From an uncultured Clostridium sp. (lineage in GTDB: Bacteria; Bacillota_A; Clostridia; TANB77; CAG-508): a stretch of DNA of 21,207 bases. The position numbers and the translations under genes were made by a program. Under the pieces are notes generated by a model. The model did no database searches. It saw nothing but the letters and a program-made list of their open reading frames with translations, and was not told where the DNA came from. The stretch is from the NCBI GenBank assembly GCA_947244675.1, contig CAMXLV010000018.1:1-21207 (forward strand). Reading direction: 5' to 3'. Position 1 is the first letter of the stretch, and each line of letters starts with the position of its first letter. Positions 1-7,964 of this stretch are shown here, in pieces.

Positions 1-347
1 AAGGAGTTGAAAAAATGAATAGAAATAGACAAGAAAAAGGTATAACTTTAATTGCGTTAGTAATTACTATTATTATATTACTTATTTTAGCTGGAATAAG
101 TATAGCTAGTATAATGGGAGAAAATGGAATATTAAATAAAGCAGACATAGCCACAATAGAAAACAGAGGGGCAACGGTAGAAGAGGAAAAAAATTTATGG
201 AAATCTAACCAAATTGCTGATGAAATAATAGGAGAAAATAATATTCCAAAATTAGGAGAGTTATTAGATTATTTAGAAAATGAAAAACTAATAACAAAAG
301 AAGAAAAAGACACAATTATAGTGGATGGGGGAATTACAATAGGAAGT

Positions 348-350
348 TGA
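348..350 (+). other. In-frame TGA in the pilin-like gene
   Basis: The frame before (ITIGS) and after (TIVFGKMSVSDR) is the same, so this is a substitution-type stop and not a frameshift. CGA to TGA is a plausible origin. An internal ATG at 369 in the same frame has no good ribosome binding site, so a separate downstream gene is less likely. Confidence 0.6.
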
Positions 351-977
351 ACCATTGTTTTTGGAAAAATGAGTGTTTCAGACAGAATTGAAAGTATTGT
401 TAATAAAAATAAAGATGAAGATGGAAATATTGATTATGAAAAGTTAAAAGATGATTTGAATACAATAGATGGTTTAATTGGTTTACCGAATGATGTGACA
501 TCGGAGTCGTTTCCTATTGTCATTTTAATAGATAGAGAATTTATTCAAATTGATTCAGATGGAAACTTTGGATCTCCTGATCGTTATGATTTATTTGGAT
601 TTGTAAGCATTGCTAATGCTACCAGTTTAGAAGATTTAGGAATAACAATGCAATTTAGTAATTGTGAATATTCTTCCGTTCCTCCTGGACCATGTGGAAG
701 GGACCGTGGTGGCGGTCGCCAAGCCTTTTCATAGACAATGAAAATAGATTATGACCTGTAGTTTGCAAATCATAGAACAGCTACTATTGGGGCGGGCTTT
801 CCTGCTAGCTTGGCTGATGATCCCTCGTTTGGTGGTAAAGCAACGGCTTATGGAGCAATTGACTTTTATGTTGGAGAGAGCCATGATTCTGTTTCTAGAT
901 TTGGAAGTGGTGGGCTTAGTAAACAAATCATAATACCAGAGGTTTCAGGCATTAGTATTTCTGAATGGGGAGTGATC

Positions 978-980
978 CGG
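978..980 (+). other. In-frame CGG at a +1 frame change (pilin-like gene)
   Basis: Context is GTG ATC CGG ACT. Frame 0 ends soon after as RTMDIRTFI. Skipping the C reads GGA CTA TGG and gives VIGLWTYEHLSKPFDN before a stop at 1021. This gene has no recognised family, so the site is weaker than the other seven. Confidence 0.5.
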
Positions 981-1062
981 ACTATGGACATACGAACATT
1001 TATCTAAACCGTTTGATAATTAATTTTGAATAAAAAAAGAAGAAATTTTAATAAATTGAAAT

Positions 1063-1099
1063 TAAGAGAGACAATGGATTAAATACATTGCCTCTTTTA
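1063..1099. terminator. Imperfect hairpin between convergent genes
   Basis: An AAGAG-AGACAATG arm and a CATTGCCTCTT arm pair with a bulge and are followed by TTTT. It lies between the convergent pilin-like gene and tmcAL and could serve both. The region from 1024 to 1131 holds nothing else that I can recognise. Confidence 0.4.
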
Positions 1100-1131
1100 T
1101 GATATATTAGAAATTTAATAAAATAGTTTTC

Positions 1132-2366
1132 TTACAAAGTAACAATTTTTTTAGTAAAATCTAAATTATTCCAAGAATCTTCTTGATAACCGATTGTATA
1201 AACATTAGTAGCCCAAATATCTTTATCAAGCATAAGTTGCAAATTTTTATTAGAATTATTCTCTGTAAAGCGTTTTACAGAAGTAACAATGGTAAGCTTT
1301 GGATTGGCTTTAGCAATTTCAGAAATAAGAAATTTACCTTTCTTATTTAATCCAAGAACTCTAATATAAGGTTGAATTTTCTTAGAAACAGCCATATCTT
1401 TTTTAGTAATACCAAGCAAAGCATACAGTAAAATTCGTTGAAAACGAGTAGTAGTATAGCGTTTAGACTTAATAATATTTAAAAATTCTGTAATGGTATT
1501 ACAAGAATTAGCAGCATTTTTAATAGAAGATTCTAAACCTTCAGAAACATCAGGTAATTCTGCAATTTCTGCAAGACTCATTTTTCGTAATGCATAAATA
1601 ATTTGTTTTCCAAATACAGAAATATCTGGAATAATATGACCGAGCTTGCATATTTTGAATTAAAATGCCATAGCTAGAAGGTGGCATAAGATTTTGTAGA
1701 GGCTCAAAACCATTATTTTTTATCATATTACGAATGGCAGTGCTACTTGCCATATTTTCTGTATAACTTAAATCATTATAACCGTGCTTCATATCTTTGA
1801 ATTGCAATTGGTGTTAAATTGCTCTTTAAACTTTTAAGAGCTTTTAAATATTCAATTCCTAAAATATTATTAGGAGAGGAAAGGACATTAGCAAATTTTC
1901 GGATATCGTTTAAATACATCATTAAAGCATTTTCGCGTGCTTTAGGGAAGGAAACACCTTTCTCTAATTCGTGAGTTAATAAAGATTGATATTCTTTTGG
2001 TTCATGATATAAAACATCAGCACATTGGTCTAAAATTTCAATATTGGCTGTTTCTGCACCAAAAGAGATATAATCTACTACTTTTAATGCATCTAAAATT
2101 TTGATAGCTCCTGTGGCAAAATTTTCTGCACTAGAAATAGCATATAAAAGTGGTAATTCAATAACTAAATCAACGCCACATAAGATTGCACTTTCTGCTT
2201 TTGACCATTTATCAATCAAAGAAGTACTACCACGTTGTGTGAAATTTCCACTAATAATGGCAACAGTATAATTAGCGCCTGTTTCCTTTTTTGACTTTTC
2301 TAAATGATACAAATGTCCATTATGAAAAGGATTGTATTCGGCAACGATACCTAAAACTTTACTCAT
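1132..2366 (-). CDS. tmcAL: tRNA(Met) cytidine acetate ligase TmcAL, read through two CGG +1 shifts
   Basis: TmcAL activates acetate with ATP and acetylates the wobble cytidine of elongator tRNA-Met. The N-terminus GIVAEYNPFHNGH is the nucleotidyltransferase HxGH-type signature of the family, and later blocks (NILGIEYLKAL, ASSTAIRNMI, MSLAEIAELPDVSEGLE) follow the family order. The gene is in three frames as written. The first break is at CGG 1784-1782 (YEA-CGG) and the second at CGG 1642-1640 (QNMQA-CGG). Dropping the C at each gives EAGYNDLSYTENMASS and QAGHIIPDISVFGKQ, and one protein of about 410 residues, close to the roughly 415 of the Bacillus protein YlbM. The start is the ATG after an AAGGGG site. 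It is divergent from rnhA. The restored frame is convincing; whether the shift is translational or an error is the open question. Confidence 0.85.
1640..1642 (-). other. In-frame CGG at a +1 frame change (tmcAL site 2)
   Basis: On the coding strand the context is CAA GCT CGG TCA. Skipping the C reads GGT CAT ATT ATT CCA (GHIIP) and joins the central domain to the C-terminal KMSLAEIAELPDVSEGLE block. Confidence 0.75.
1782..1784 (-). other. In-frame CGG at a +1 frame change (tmcAL site 1)
   Basis: On the coding strand the context is GAA GCA CGG TTA TAA, so frame 0 stops immediately. Skipping the C reads GGT TAT AAT GAT (GYND), matching the AGYHD-like motif of the family. Confidence 0.75.
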
Positions 2367-2378
2367 AAAAACCCCTTC

Positions 2379-2406
2379 TTGTAACTTTTTTTATTTATGT
2401 TATAAT
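2379..2406 (+). promoter_or_regulatory. SigA-type promoter for rnhA
   Basis: TTGTAA at 2379-2384 and TATAAT at 2401-2406 are separated by 16 bases, about 45 bases upstream of the rnhA start. Confidence 0.6.
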
Positions 2407-2450
2407 AGTATCATAAAAAAATAAAAAAAACAAATAGAAAGGATAATTTT

Positions 2451-2888
2451 ATGGAAAAAGTTATCATATATACAGATGGTGCCTGTTCAGGCAATCCTGG
2501 ACCAGGTGGATGGGGAAGTATCTTAATGTACAAAGAAAATAAAAAAGAAATATTTGGTGGCAAAAAAGATACAACAAACAATATTATGGAATTGACAGCT
2601 GTTATAGAAGGGTTAAAACTTCTAAAATTCCCATGTGAAGTAGAATTGTATAGTGATAGTGCTTATGTAGTCAATGCTTTTTTACAAGGATGGATCTACA
2701 ATTGGGTGAAAAACAATTGGAAAACAGCAGGAAAGGATCCAGTAAAAAATCAAGAGCTTTGGGAAGAATTATATCATTTAACGAAAATACATAAAGTAAA
2801 TTTTAACAAAGTAAAAGGACATAGTGACAATCCCTATAATAATCGATGTGATGAATTAGCAAGAAATGCAATTAAGCAATATAGCTAA
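2451..2888 (+). CDS. rnhA: Ribonuclease HI
   Basis: Cleaves the RNA strand of RNA-DNA hybrids during primer and R-loop removal. All four metal-binding acidic positions are visible: the Asp of [17 protein letters not shown] near residue 9, the Glu of [13 protein letters not shown] near 48, the Asp of YSDSAYVV near 70, and the Asp of [11 protein letters not shown] near 134. The length of 145 residues is typical of the bacterial type 1 enzyme without an N-terminal hybrid-binding domain. GAAAGGA upstream is the ribosome binding site. It has its own promoter and is divergent from tmcAL. Confidence 0.95.
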   Translation: MEKVIIYTDGACSGNPGPGGWGSILMYKENKKEIFGGKKDTTNNIMELTAVIEGLKLLKFPCEVELYSDSAYVVNAFLQGWIYNWVKNNWKTAGKDPVKNQELWEELYHLTKIHKVNFNKVKGHSDNPYNNRCDELARNAIKQYS

Positions 2889-2923
2889 TAAATATTACAT
2901 TTGTGTTACATCTATAAAAAATA

Positions 2924-2952
2924 TTGAAAAAAAATGTCAAATCCAGTATAAT
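2924..2952 (+). promoter_or_regulatory. SigA-type promoter for the HD-like gene
   Basis: TTGAAA at 2924-2929 and TATAAT at 2947-2952 have an ideal 17-base spacer, followed by a leader of about 45 bases and AAGGAGG before the ATG at 3000. Confidence 0.7.
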
Positions 2953-2999
2953 GAAAGTATAGGAAGAAAAGCACGAAGGATTAGAAGGAGGAACTTTAG

Positions 3000-3794
3000 A
3001 TGAATAATTTTGCAGATTATATATTAGAAGAACCAGAACTAGGGGCAAAAATGGAAATAACCTATTATTTATCCAAAAAAGCAAAAATATTTTTTGATAA
3101 ATCAGTAATATTCAAAACAGAAATTGCGAGATTATTTTTAAATTATGCTAGGATAGAAGTAGACAAGAATTTAGTATTAACAGCATTACTTTTATGTAAC
3201 TGCAAAAAAGTCAACAATGCACAAGATTTAAGTAAAATACATTCTTATGCAAAAGATGGTGCTAATTACCTTAAAAGTATTGGATTTGGAGAAAAATTTT
3301 GTAAAGTATGTGAAGGAATTAATCGATATAGTCAAAATAATCCAAGAGAAAGAGAAAGTGATATTTTAGAATTAGTAGATCAATTTGGAGGAATGCTATT
3401 GGATCGACCTGAGCGAATAGGATTCAAACCAGATGAAGCACTAGTATTATTAGAACATCGAAATTTAAAAGATAAATACAACCGTTATCTAAATACATTT
3501 ATTGACTTTATCAACTTTTTAGAAAAAATACAAATAGGAGATGTAGTCAATATGACAGCATTAAGAAGACTGGTTAAAATTCATAATGAAACAGAAGAAT
3601 TAACTAAATTTATTAAAAAAGTAGTGTATGAATTTGAACCAAAAATAGATGAAAAAATTGCTCAACAAAATGAAGAAATAGCCAATGAAATGTATAGAAA
3701 AATAGAAGGAGCCAATCGACCACTATTTAGTGAAGAAACCACAAAAAAAATTATGGCTCATATCCATGAAGACACAAAAATAGAAGCAAATTAA
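3000..3794 (+). CDS. Conserved hypothetical protein, possibly a degenerate HD-domain protein
   Basis: 264 residues, no signal peptide or membrane helix, with AGAAGGAGG before the ATG. The middle (residues about 60-135) is a helical stretch whose arrangement loosely recalls HD phosphohydrolases: HSYAKDGANYLKSIGF, then a helix with INRYSQNN, then ESDILELVDQFGGML. The normal HD dyad is not present; its expected place reads LLLCNCKK. Any enzymatic activity is therefore doubtful. The C-terminus is charged and helical. It has its own promoter and a terminator behind it, so it is probably monocistronic. I do not recognise the family with certainty. Confidence 0.7.
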   Translation: MNNFADYILEEPELGAKMEITYYLSKKAKIFFDKSVIFKTEIARLFLNYARIEVDKNLVLTALLLCNCKKVNNAQDLSKIHSYAKDGANYLKSIGFGEKFCKVCEGINRYSQNNPRERESDILELVDQFGGMLLDRPERIGFKPDEALVLLEHRNLKDKYNRYLNTFIDFINFLEKIQIGDVVNMTALRRLVKIHNETEELTKFIKKVVYEFEPKIDEKIAQQNEEIANEMYRKIEGANRPLFSEETTKKIMAHIHEDTKIEAN

Positions 3795-3810
3795 GGAACC
3801 AATGTAAAAT

Positions 3811-3848
3811 TGCCAAAAGGAAGGCGTTCTTTTTGGCATATTTTTATT
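3811..3848 (+). terminator. Rho-independent terminator
   Basis: Arms TGCCAAAAGGAA (3811-3822) and TTCTTTTTGGCA (3827-3838) pair with one G-T pair around a GGCG loop, followed by TATTTTTATT. Confidence 0.75.
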
Positions 3849-3877
3849 GTGTAAGAAAAATAAAAAGGAGGAAGAAA

Positions 3878-5065
3878 ATGTACGAAATATTTGCAGATTT
3901 ACATGTTCATATAGGGAGAAGTGAGAAGGGAAAGCCAATAAAAATAACAGCAGCAAGAAGTTTAAATTTTGCTAACATTGCTAAGGAATGTGCAGACAAA
4001 AAAGGAATTCAAGTAGTAGGTATTATTGATTGTGCCTCTCCTTATGTTATAGAAGATATCGAAAATTTTTTAAAAACAGGAGAAGCCTATGAATTAGAAG
4101 ACGGAGGAATTATTTATAAAGAGAAAGTATGCATTTTATTAGGAAGTGAAGTTGAAACATCGGAAAAAGGAAGAAATGGAAAATGTGGTAGTGCTCATAA
4201 TGTTTGTTTTTTTCCTCATTTAAAAGATATAAAAGGTTTTTCTAATGAATTGAGTCATCATCTAAAAAATATTACACTAAGTACACAAAGAACTGATTTA
4301 TCAGGATATGATTTAATTGATATGGTGGAAAAATATAAAGGAATTTTAATACCAGCACATATTTTTACGCCACACAAAAGCTATTATGGAAATTGTACAG
4401 ATCGATTAGAGAATATATTTAAAGAAAAATTTGATAAAATATTTGCAATTGAACTAGGATTAAGTTCAGATACATTTTTAGCAGACACCATAAAAGAATT
4501 AGAAAACAAGACGTTTGTTACTAACTCAGATGCTCATTCATTGCCTAAAATTGCTAGAGAATATAATAAAATGCAAGTAGAAGATATTTCTTTTAAAGAA
4601 GTAATGATGGCATTAAAAAATCAAGAAGGAAGAAAAATACTTAGCAATTATGGATTAGATCCTAAACTTGGAAAATATCATAGAACTTATTGTGATGACT
4701 GTGAAAAAACCATAGAAACAAAAGAACCTGTTGAAAGGTGTCCAATATGTCAAGGAAAAAATGTGACATTTGGTGTTTTTGATCGAATTGAACAAATTAA
4801 AGATAAAAAAGAAAGTAAAAGTCCAAACGAGAGACCACCTTATATTTATCAGGTTCCACTTGGCTTTATTCCAGGAATAGGTGGCAAAACAATTGAAAAA
4901 TTGTTAAATACTTTTGAAACAGAAATGAATATTTTGCACAAACTATCTCAAGATGATATAGAAGCAGTAGTAGGAGAAAAAATAGCTAGTTATATTGTAA
5001 AAGCACGTGAAGGAAAAATGCAAATCCATGCAGGTGGTGGAGGAAACTATGGAAAAGTGGAATGA
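3878..5065 (+). CDS. Endonuclease Q-like PHP-domain DNA repair nuclease
   Basis: The PHP domain (residues about 1-250) carries metal-ligand motifs: DLHVHIGRS near the start, GSEVET, GSAHNVCFF, PAHIFTPH and TNSDAHS. A four-cysteine zinc-binding element follows (YCDDC then RCPIC, about residues 270-290), and the C-terminus has helix-hairpin-helix sequence (PGIGGKTIEKLL) ending in a glycine-rich tail. This order matches endonuclease Q, which in archaea and some Bacillales nicks 5' of deaminated bases and abasic sites. The start is the ATG with AAGGAGG seven bases upstream; the longer frame from 3833 lacks such a site. A terminator overlaps the stop codon. The length of 395 residues fits the family. 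Confidence 0.85.
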   Translation: MYEIFADLHVHIGRSEKGKPIKITAARSLNFANIAKECADKKGIQVVGIIDCASPYVIEDIENFLKTGEAYELEDGGIIYKEKVCILLGSEVETSEKGRNGKCGSAHNVCFFPHLKDIKGFSNELSHHLKNITLSTQRTDLSGYDLIDMVEKYKGILIPAHIFTPHKSYYGNCTDRLENIFKEKFDKIFAIELGLSSDTFLADTIKELENKTFVTNSDAHSLPKIAREYNKMQVEDISFKEVMMALKNQEGRKILSNYGLDPKLGKYHRTYCDDCEKTIETKEPVERCPICQGKNVTFGVFDRIEQIKDKKESKSPNERPPYIYQVPLGFIPGIGGKTIEKLLNTFETEMNILHKLSQDDIEAVVGEKIASYIVKAREGKMQIHAGGGGNYGKVE

Positions 5066-5089
5066 TGAGCAATCATTCCCTTTTTGTTG
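5059..5089 (+). terminator. Rho-independent terminator overlapping the endoQ stop
   Basis: Perfect 8-bp arms GGAATGAT (5059-5066) and ATCATTCC (5072-5079) with a five-base loop, followed by CTTTTTGTTG. The left arm contains the TGA stop of the nuclease gene. Confidence 0.7.
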
Positions 5090-5181
5090 TTGGAAATTCA
5101 ACTAATTTTAATGATGTCATTTTAGTTCTAAAAAAATCCTTATTGGAATACACATTAGGTAGAAAGATAAGGAGAAATTTT

Positions 5182-5820
5182 ATGAAGAAAAACAAACGAG
5201 TAAAACAGTTAGAATTTTTAAAAGAACATATCAGAAATAATAGAAAAGAATACATAATTGTAACTTTATTATTTATCATAGGTGTGTTTTTTGGTGTTCT
5301 TTTTGTTAATCATATGGGAGAAGAACAAAAGTTACAAGTAAGAGAATATTTAAAGGCATTTGTAGAAAAATTAAAAACGATAGAAAATCTAAATCAGATG
5401 GAATTATTAAAAACAAGTATGGGACAAAATATGATTTTAGCACTTGTTCTCTGGTTTTTTGGTACAACAGTAATTGGAATACCAATTGTTTTTGGTATTA
5501 TCCTATATAGAGGTTTTTGTTTTGGCTATACAATTTCTGTTTGTATTGCAACACTAGGGTTACCACAAGGAATAATTTTTGCATTAGTATTACTTCTCTT
5601 GCAAAATATGATATTTATTCCAGCTATTTTAGCATTATCAGTTAGTGGATTTAAACTATATCAATCAATTATAAAAGATAGAAACAAAGAAAATATAAAA
5701 ATTGAAGTAGTAAGACATACCATTTTTTCTTTTATCATGTTGTTGCTTTTAATGCTATCATCTGTTGTTGAAACATTTTTTTCAACCAATATTTTAAAAG
5801 AAATTATAAAATATTTTTAA
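5182..5820 (+). CDS. spoIIM: Stage II sporulation protein M
   Basis: SpoIIM is a membrane component of the DMP complex (SpoIID-SpoIIM-SpoIIP) that drives septal peptidoglycan remodelling and engulfment. The product has a charged cytoplasmic N-terminus and about five hydrophobic segments: near residues 25-45, 85-110, 112-135, 140-165 and 180-205. The middle carries the family pattern FGTTVIGIPIVFGIILYRGFCFGY. The start is the ATG after ATAAGGAG; a longer frame from 5062 lies over the upstream terminator and is unlikely. xerD follows 104 bases later, an arrangement common in Clostridia. It implies that the organism forms spores or descends from spore formers. Confidence 0.88.
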   Translation: MKKNKRVKQLEFLKEHIRNNRKEYIIVTLLFIIGVFFGVLFVNHMGEEQKLQVREYLKAFVEKLKTIENLNQMELLKTSMGQNMILALVLWFFGTTVIGIPIVFGIILYRGFCFGYTISVCIATLGLPQGIIFALVLLLLQNMIFIPAILALSVSGFKLYQSIIKDRNKENIKIEVVRHTIFSFIMLLLLMLSSVVETFFSTNILKEIIKYF

Positions 5821-5837
5821 AAAAATTCAAAAATGTA

Positions 5838-5866
5838 TTTACAATTTCGTAATTCTTTGATATAAC
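5838..5866 (+). promoter_or_regulatory. Promoter for xerD
   Basis: TTTACA at 5838-5843 and TATAAC at 5861-5866 with a 17-base spacer, about 58 bases before the xerD start. Confidence 0.5.
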
Positions 5867-5923
5867 ATATATAGTTTATGTTAATAGAGCATTTAAAAAT
5901 ATAATAAGAGGTAGGGGAAATAA

Positions 5924-6805
5924 ATGGAAAGACAGTTAAAGCATTTTTTTGATTTTTTAGAAAATGATAAGAAATTATCAGAAAACACATTACAATCTTA
6001 TAGAAGAGATTTAAAACAATTCAGAAGATATTTAGAAGCATGTGAACTTCATTACAATCGTGTAAAAGAAGATGACATCAAAGATTATATTAGAGAATTA
6101 CAAGAGCAAGGAAAAAAAGCGTCAAGTATATCAAGAGGAATCGCTTCCATACGTTCCTTTTATCAATTTGTATTAAAAAATAGAAAAGTAAAAACAGATC
6201 CAACACAAAACATACAATCACCAAAAATTGAAAAAAGAATACCAAGTGTATTAACAGCAAAAGAAGTAGAACTATTATTAAATCAACCAAAAGATATTGA
6301 TTTAAAAGGAATACGTGATAAAGCAATGCTTGAATTTGCTTATGCAACAGGAATGAGAGTAACAGAAATCATTTCCTTAAACATTGATGATGTTGATTTA
6401 GAAGAAGGATTTGTAATTTGTAAACATGGTAGCAAACAACGTAACATTCCATTAGGAAATATGTCATTAAGAGCATTAAAAGAATATGTAGAAGAAGCAA
6501 GAGACATTTTAGTAAAAACAGAAGGAGAAGAAGCCTTATTTGTCAACATCAATGGAAGCAGACTAACCAGACAAGGATTTTGGAAAATTATCAAATTTTA
6601 TAAAGAACAAGCTCACATAACAAAAGACATTACACCACACGTTTTAAGACATTCTTTTGCAACACACCTTTTGCAAAATGGAGCAGACTTAAAAGCAATC
6701 CAAACAATGCTTGGTCATTCTGATATATCATCTACACAAGTATATATGCAATTTCAAGATGAAGGATTAAAAAACGTATATAAAAAAGCTCATCCAAGAG
6801 CATAA
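5924..6805 (+). CDS. xerD: Tyrosine recombinase XerD (XerC/D family)
   Basis: Site-specific recombinase that resolves chromosome dimers at dif. Residues about 1-90 form the SAM-like core-binding domain (FLENDKKLSENTLQSYRRDL). The catalytic domain shows the full set: Arg in GMRVTEIISL, Lys in KHGSKQRNIPL, HxxR in HVLRHSFATHLL, His in LGHSDISS and the nucleophilic Tyr in TQVYMQF near the end. Its 293 residues match the usual 295 or so. GTAGGGG before the ATG is a moderate ribosome binding site. Location after spoIIM supports XerD over XerC. Confidence 0.92.
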   Translation: MERQLKHFFDFLENDKKLSENTLQSYRRDLKQFRRYLEACELHYNRVKEDDIKDYIRELQEQGKKASSISRGIASIRSFYQFVLKNRKVKTDPTQNIQSPKIEKRIPSVLTAKEVELLLNQPKDIDLKGIRDKAMLEFAYATGMRVTEIISLNIDDVDLEEGFVICKHGSKQRNIPLGNMSLRALKEYVEEARDILVKTEGEEALFVNINGSRLTRQGFWKIIKFYKEQAHITKDITPHVLRHSFATHLLQNGADLKAIQTMLGHSDISSTQVYMQFQDEGLKNVYKKAHPRA

Positions 6806-6814
6806 AAGAAATAG

Positions 6815-6852
6815 AAAATTTCTCAACAATAGTTTCGTTGAGAAATTTTTTG
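6815..6852 (+). terminator. Strong rho-independent terminator after xerD
   Basis: Thirteen-base arms AAAATTTCTCAAC (6815-6827) and GTTGAGAAATTTT (6837-6849) are perfectly complementary, with a nine-base loop and a T run. Confidence 0.85.
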
Positions 6853-6858
6853 TTTTAC

Positions 6859-6887
6859 TAGACATCAATCCAAAAAAACGATATAAT
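6859..6887 (+). promoter_or_regulatory. SigA-type promoter for the glycosyltransferase pair
   Basis: TAGACA at 6859-6864 and TATAAT at 6882-6887 with a 17-base spacer, directly after the xerD terminator. Confidence 0.6.
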
Positions 6888-6924
6888 AAGAAAGAAAAAA
6901 TGGAAAAAAGAGAGAAGGGAAAAA

Positions 6925-7398
6925 GTGAAGAAAAAAGTATTATTTGTATCTAGTACAGGAGGACATTTAAGTGAACTTATGCAGTTATCTAAGTTATTTG
7001 AAAAATATGATTATCATATTATAACCGAAAAAGACAAAACAAATGAAAAATTAAAAGAAAAGTATAAAGAGAAATTGCACTTTTTACCATATGGAACTAG
7101 AGCAAAGCCAATTTCTTATATTTTTATCTACTTTTATCTTTGCTTAAAAACCATCTATTTTTATTTTGTAATACATCCAAAAGTAATAGTAACAACAGGG
7201 ACACATACAGCAGGTCCTATATGCATTTTAGGTAAAATATTTGGGAGTAAAATAATTTATATAGAAACATTTGCCAATACCCACAAAAAAACAGCAACAG
7301 GAAAACTAATTTATCCAATAGCAGACTTATTTATTGTACAATGGGAAGAAATGCTAAAACTATATCCAAAAGCAATATATGGAGGTCCGATTTATTAA
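6925..7398 (+). CDS. Alg14-like glycosyltransferase subunit (PssD/CpsF type)
   Basis: 157 residues starting at GTG after GAGAAGGG. The N-terminus VLFVSSTGGHLSELMQL is the Alg14/PssD nucleotide-sugar transferase opening, followed by the membrane-associating hydrophobic stretch ISYIFIYFYLCLKTIYFYFV and the VTTGTHTAGPICILGKIFG motif. In this family the protein anchors the catalytic Alg13-like partner to the membrane and the two together transfer a sugar, often GlcNAc, glucose or galactose, to a lipid-linked acceptor. The partner gene starts on the last base of its stop (TAATG), so the two are translationally coupled. The sugar cannot be told from the sequence. Confidence 0.85.
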   Translation: MKKKVLFVSSTGGHLSELMQLSKLFEKYDYHIITEKDKTNEKLKEKYKEKLHFLPYGTRAKPISYIFIYFYLCLKTIYFYFVIHPKVIVTTGTHTAGPICILGKIFGSKIIYIETFANTHKKTATGKLIYPIADLFIVQWEEMLKLYPKAIYGGPIY

Positions 7399-7877
7399 TG
7401 ATTTTAGTATTATTAGGAACACAAAATAATAGTTTTTATCGATTACTAGAAAAAATCGATCAACTTATCGAAAAAAAAGTAATACAAGAAGAAGTAATCG
7501 TACAAGCAGGCTATACAAAATACAAAAGTAAAAATATGAAAATAATAGATTTTGTGTCAAAAGAAGAAATAGAAGCTTTGCAAGAAAAAGCCAATATCAT
7601 AATAACCCATGGAGGGGTAGGATCTATTTTACAATCTATTACCAAAGAAAAAAAAGTAATTGCATTGCCAAGACTTCATCAATATCAAGAACATATTAAT
7701 GATCATCAGAAAGAAATTGTAGAATTATTTAATAAAAAGGGCTATATCATTGGGAAACAAAAAGTAGAGGAATTAGAACAAGCAATGAAAGAAATAGATG
7801 AATTTAAACCAAAGAAATATATACAAAACAACGAAAAAATGCTTAAAGTAATAGAAGAATTTATAGAGAGTTGTTAA
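7398..7877 (+). CDS. Alg13-like glycosyltransferase catalytic subunit (PssE/CpsG type)
   Basis: 159 residues when started at the ATG that overlaps the preceding stop, with GGAGGT about 12 bases upstream. The start MILVLLGTQNNSFYRLL, the central FVSKEEIEALQEKANIIITHGGVGSIL (nucleotide-sugar binding GGxGS motif) and PRLHQYQEHINDHQ are the standard Alg13/PssE signature. It probably acts with the product of the preceding gene as a two-part GT-B glycosyltransferase at the inner face of the membrane. The longer frame from 7341 would overlap the upstream gene and is not needed. Confidence 0.88.
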   Translation: MILVLLGTQNNSFYRLLEKIDQLIEKKVIQEEVIVQAGYTKYKSKNMKIIDFVSKEEIEALQEKANIIITHGGVGSILQSITKEKKVIALPRLHQYQEHINDHQKEIVELFNKKGYIIGKQKVEELEQAMKEIDEFKPKKYIQNNEKMLKVIEEFIESC

Positions 7878-7898
7878 AAGATAAAAGATTTAAAGAGT

Positions 7899-7950
7899 GT
7901 CCCTTAATCCCTTTTGGGAGGGATTTTAACAACGTCCCCCAATCCCTTTT
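7899..7950 (+). repeat. 17-base direct repeat with hairpin upstream of the ltaS-like gene
   Basis: GTCCCTTAATCCCTTTT (7899-7915) and GTCCCCCAATCCCTTTT (7934-7950) match at 15 of 17 bases. Between them AATCCC and GGGATT can pair (7906-7925), so the spacer could fold as a weak terminator or attenuator. The second copy ends just at the ribosome binding site AAGGAG. Confidence 0.6.
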
Positions 7951-7964
7951 AAGGAGTGAAATAT

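Larger units (their letters stand above)
15..1023 (+). pseudogene. Pilin-like surface/secreted protein gene with three in-frame stops and a CGG shift
   Basis: An AAGGAG site precedes the ATG. Residues about 8-30 are a type IV prepilin-like leader (K-G-ITLIALVIT followed by a long hydrophobic helix), the usual N-terminus of clostridial pseudopilin-like proteins that are cleaved after the Gly and assembled at or released from the membrane. One reading frame runs from 15 to 977 but is interrupted by TGA at 348-350 and TAG at 732-734 and 759-761. Between the stops the same frame gives good protein-like sequence (for example FANHRTATIGAGFPAS and ATAYGAIDFYVGES). At 978-980 an in-frame CGG is followed, in the +1 frame, by GLWTYEHLSKPFDN and a TAA at 1021-1023. 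The three stops fit C-to-T changes (CGA to TGA, CAG to TAG twice), so decay is the simplest reading. The 660-990 part looks richer in GC than its surroundings. I do not recognise the C-terminal domain. Confidence 0.55.

Noticed and set aside
690..770. Several small frameshifts in the middle of the pilin-like gene
   Set aside because: Reading one frame with C-to-T stops gives coherent sequence on both sides and needs fewer events than three or four indels.
15..1023. Genetic code change (TAG or TGA read as an amino acid) to explain the pilin-like gene
   Set aside because: Both codons terminate other clear genes in the window, such as TAG for queH, ltaS and dpaA and TGA for endoQ.
2367..2450. 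Minus-strand promoter for tmcAL in the divergent region
   Set aside because: AT-rich sequence offers several -10-like matches but no convincing -35 at a proper distance.
3000..3794. Active HD-domain phosphohydrolase
   Set aside because: The His-Asp pair expected at the metal site is absent; only a loose resemblance is left.
5062..5181. Longer N-terminus of SpoIIM starting at 5062
   Set aside because: The extension crosses a terminator hairpin and lacks a good ribosome binding site, whereas ATG 5182 has one at the right distance.
7341..7397. Internal start of the Alg13-like gene inside the Alg14-like gene
   Set aside because: The overlapping TAATG junction with GGAGGT upstream gives the family N-terminus MILVLLGTQ directly.
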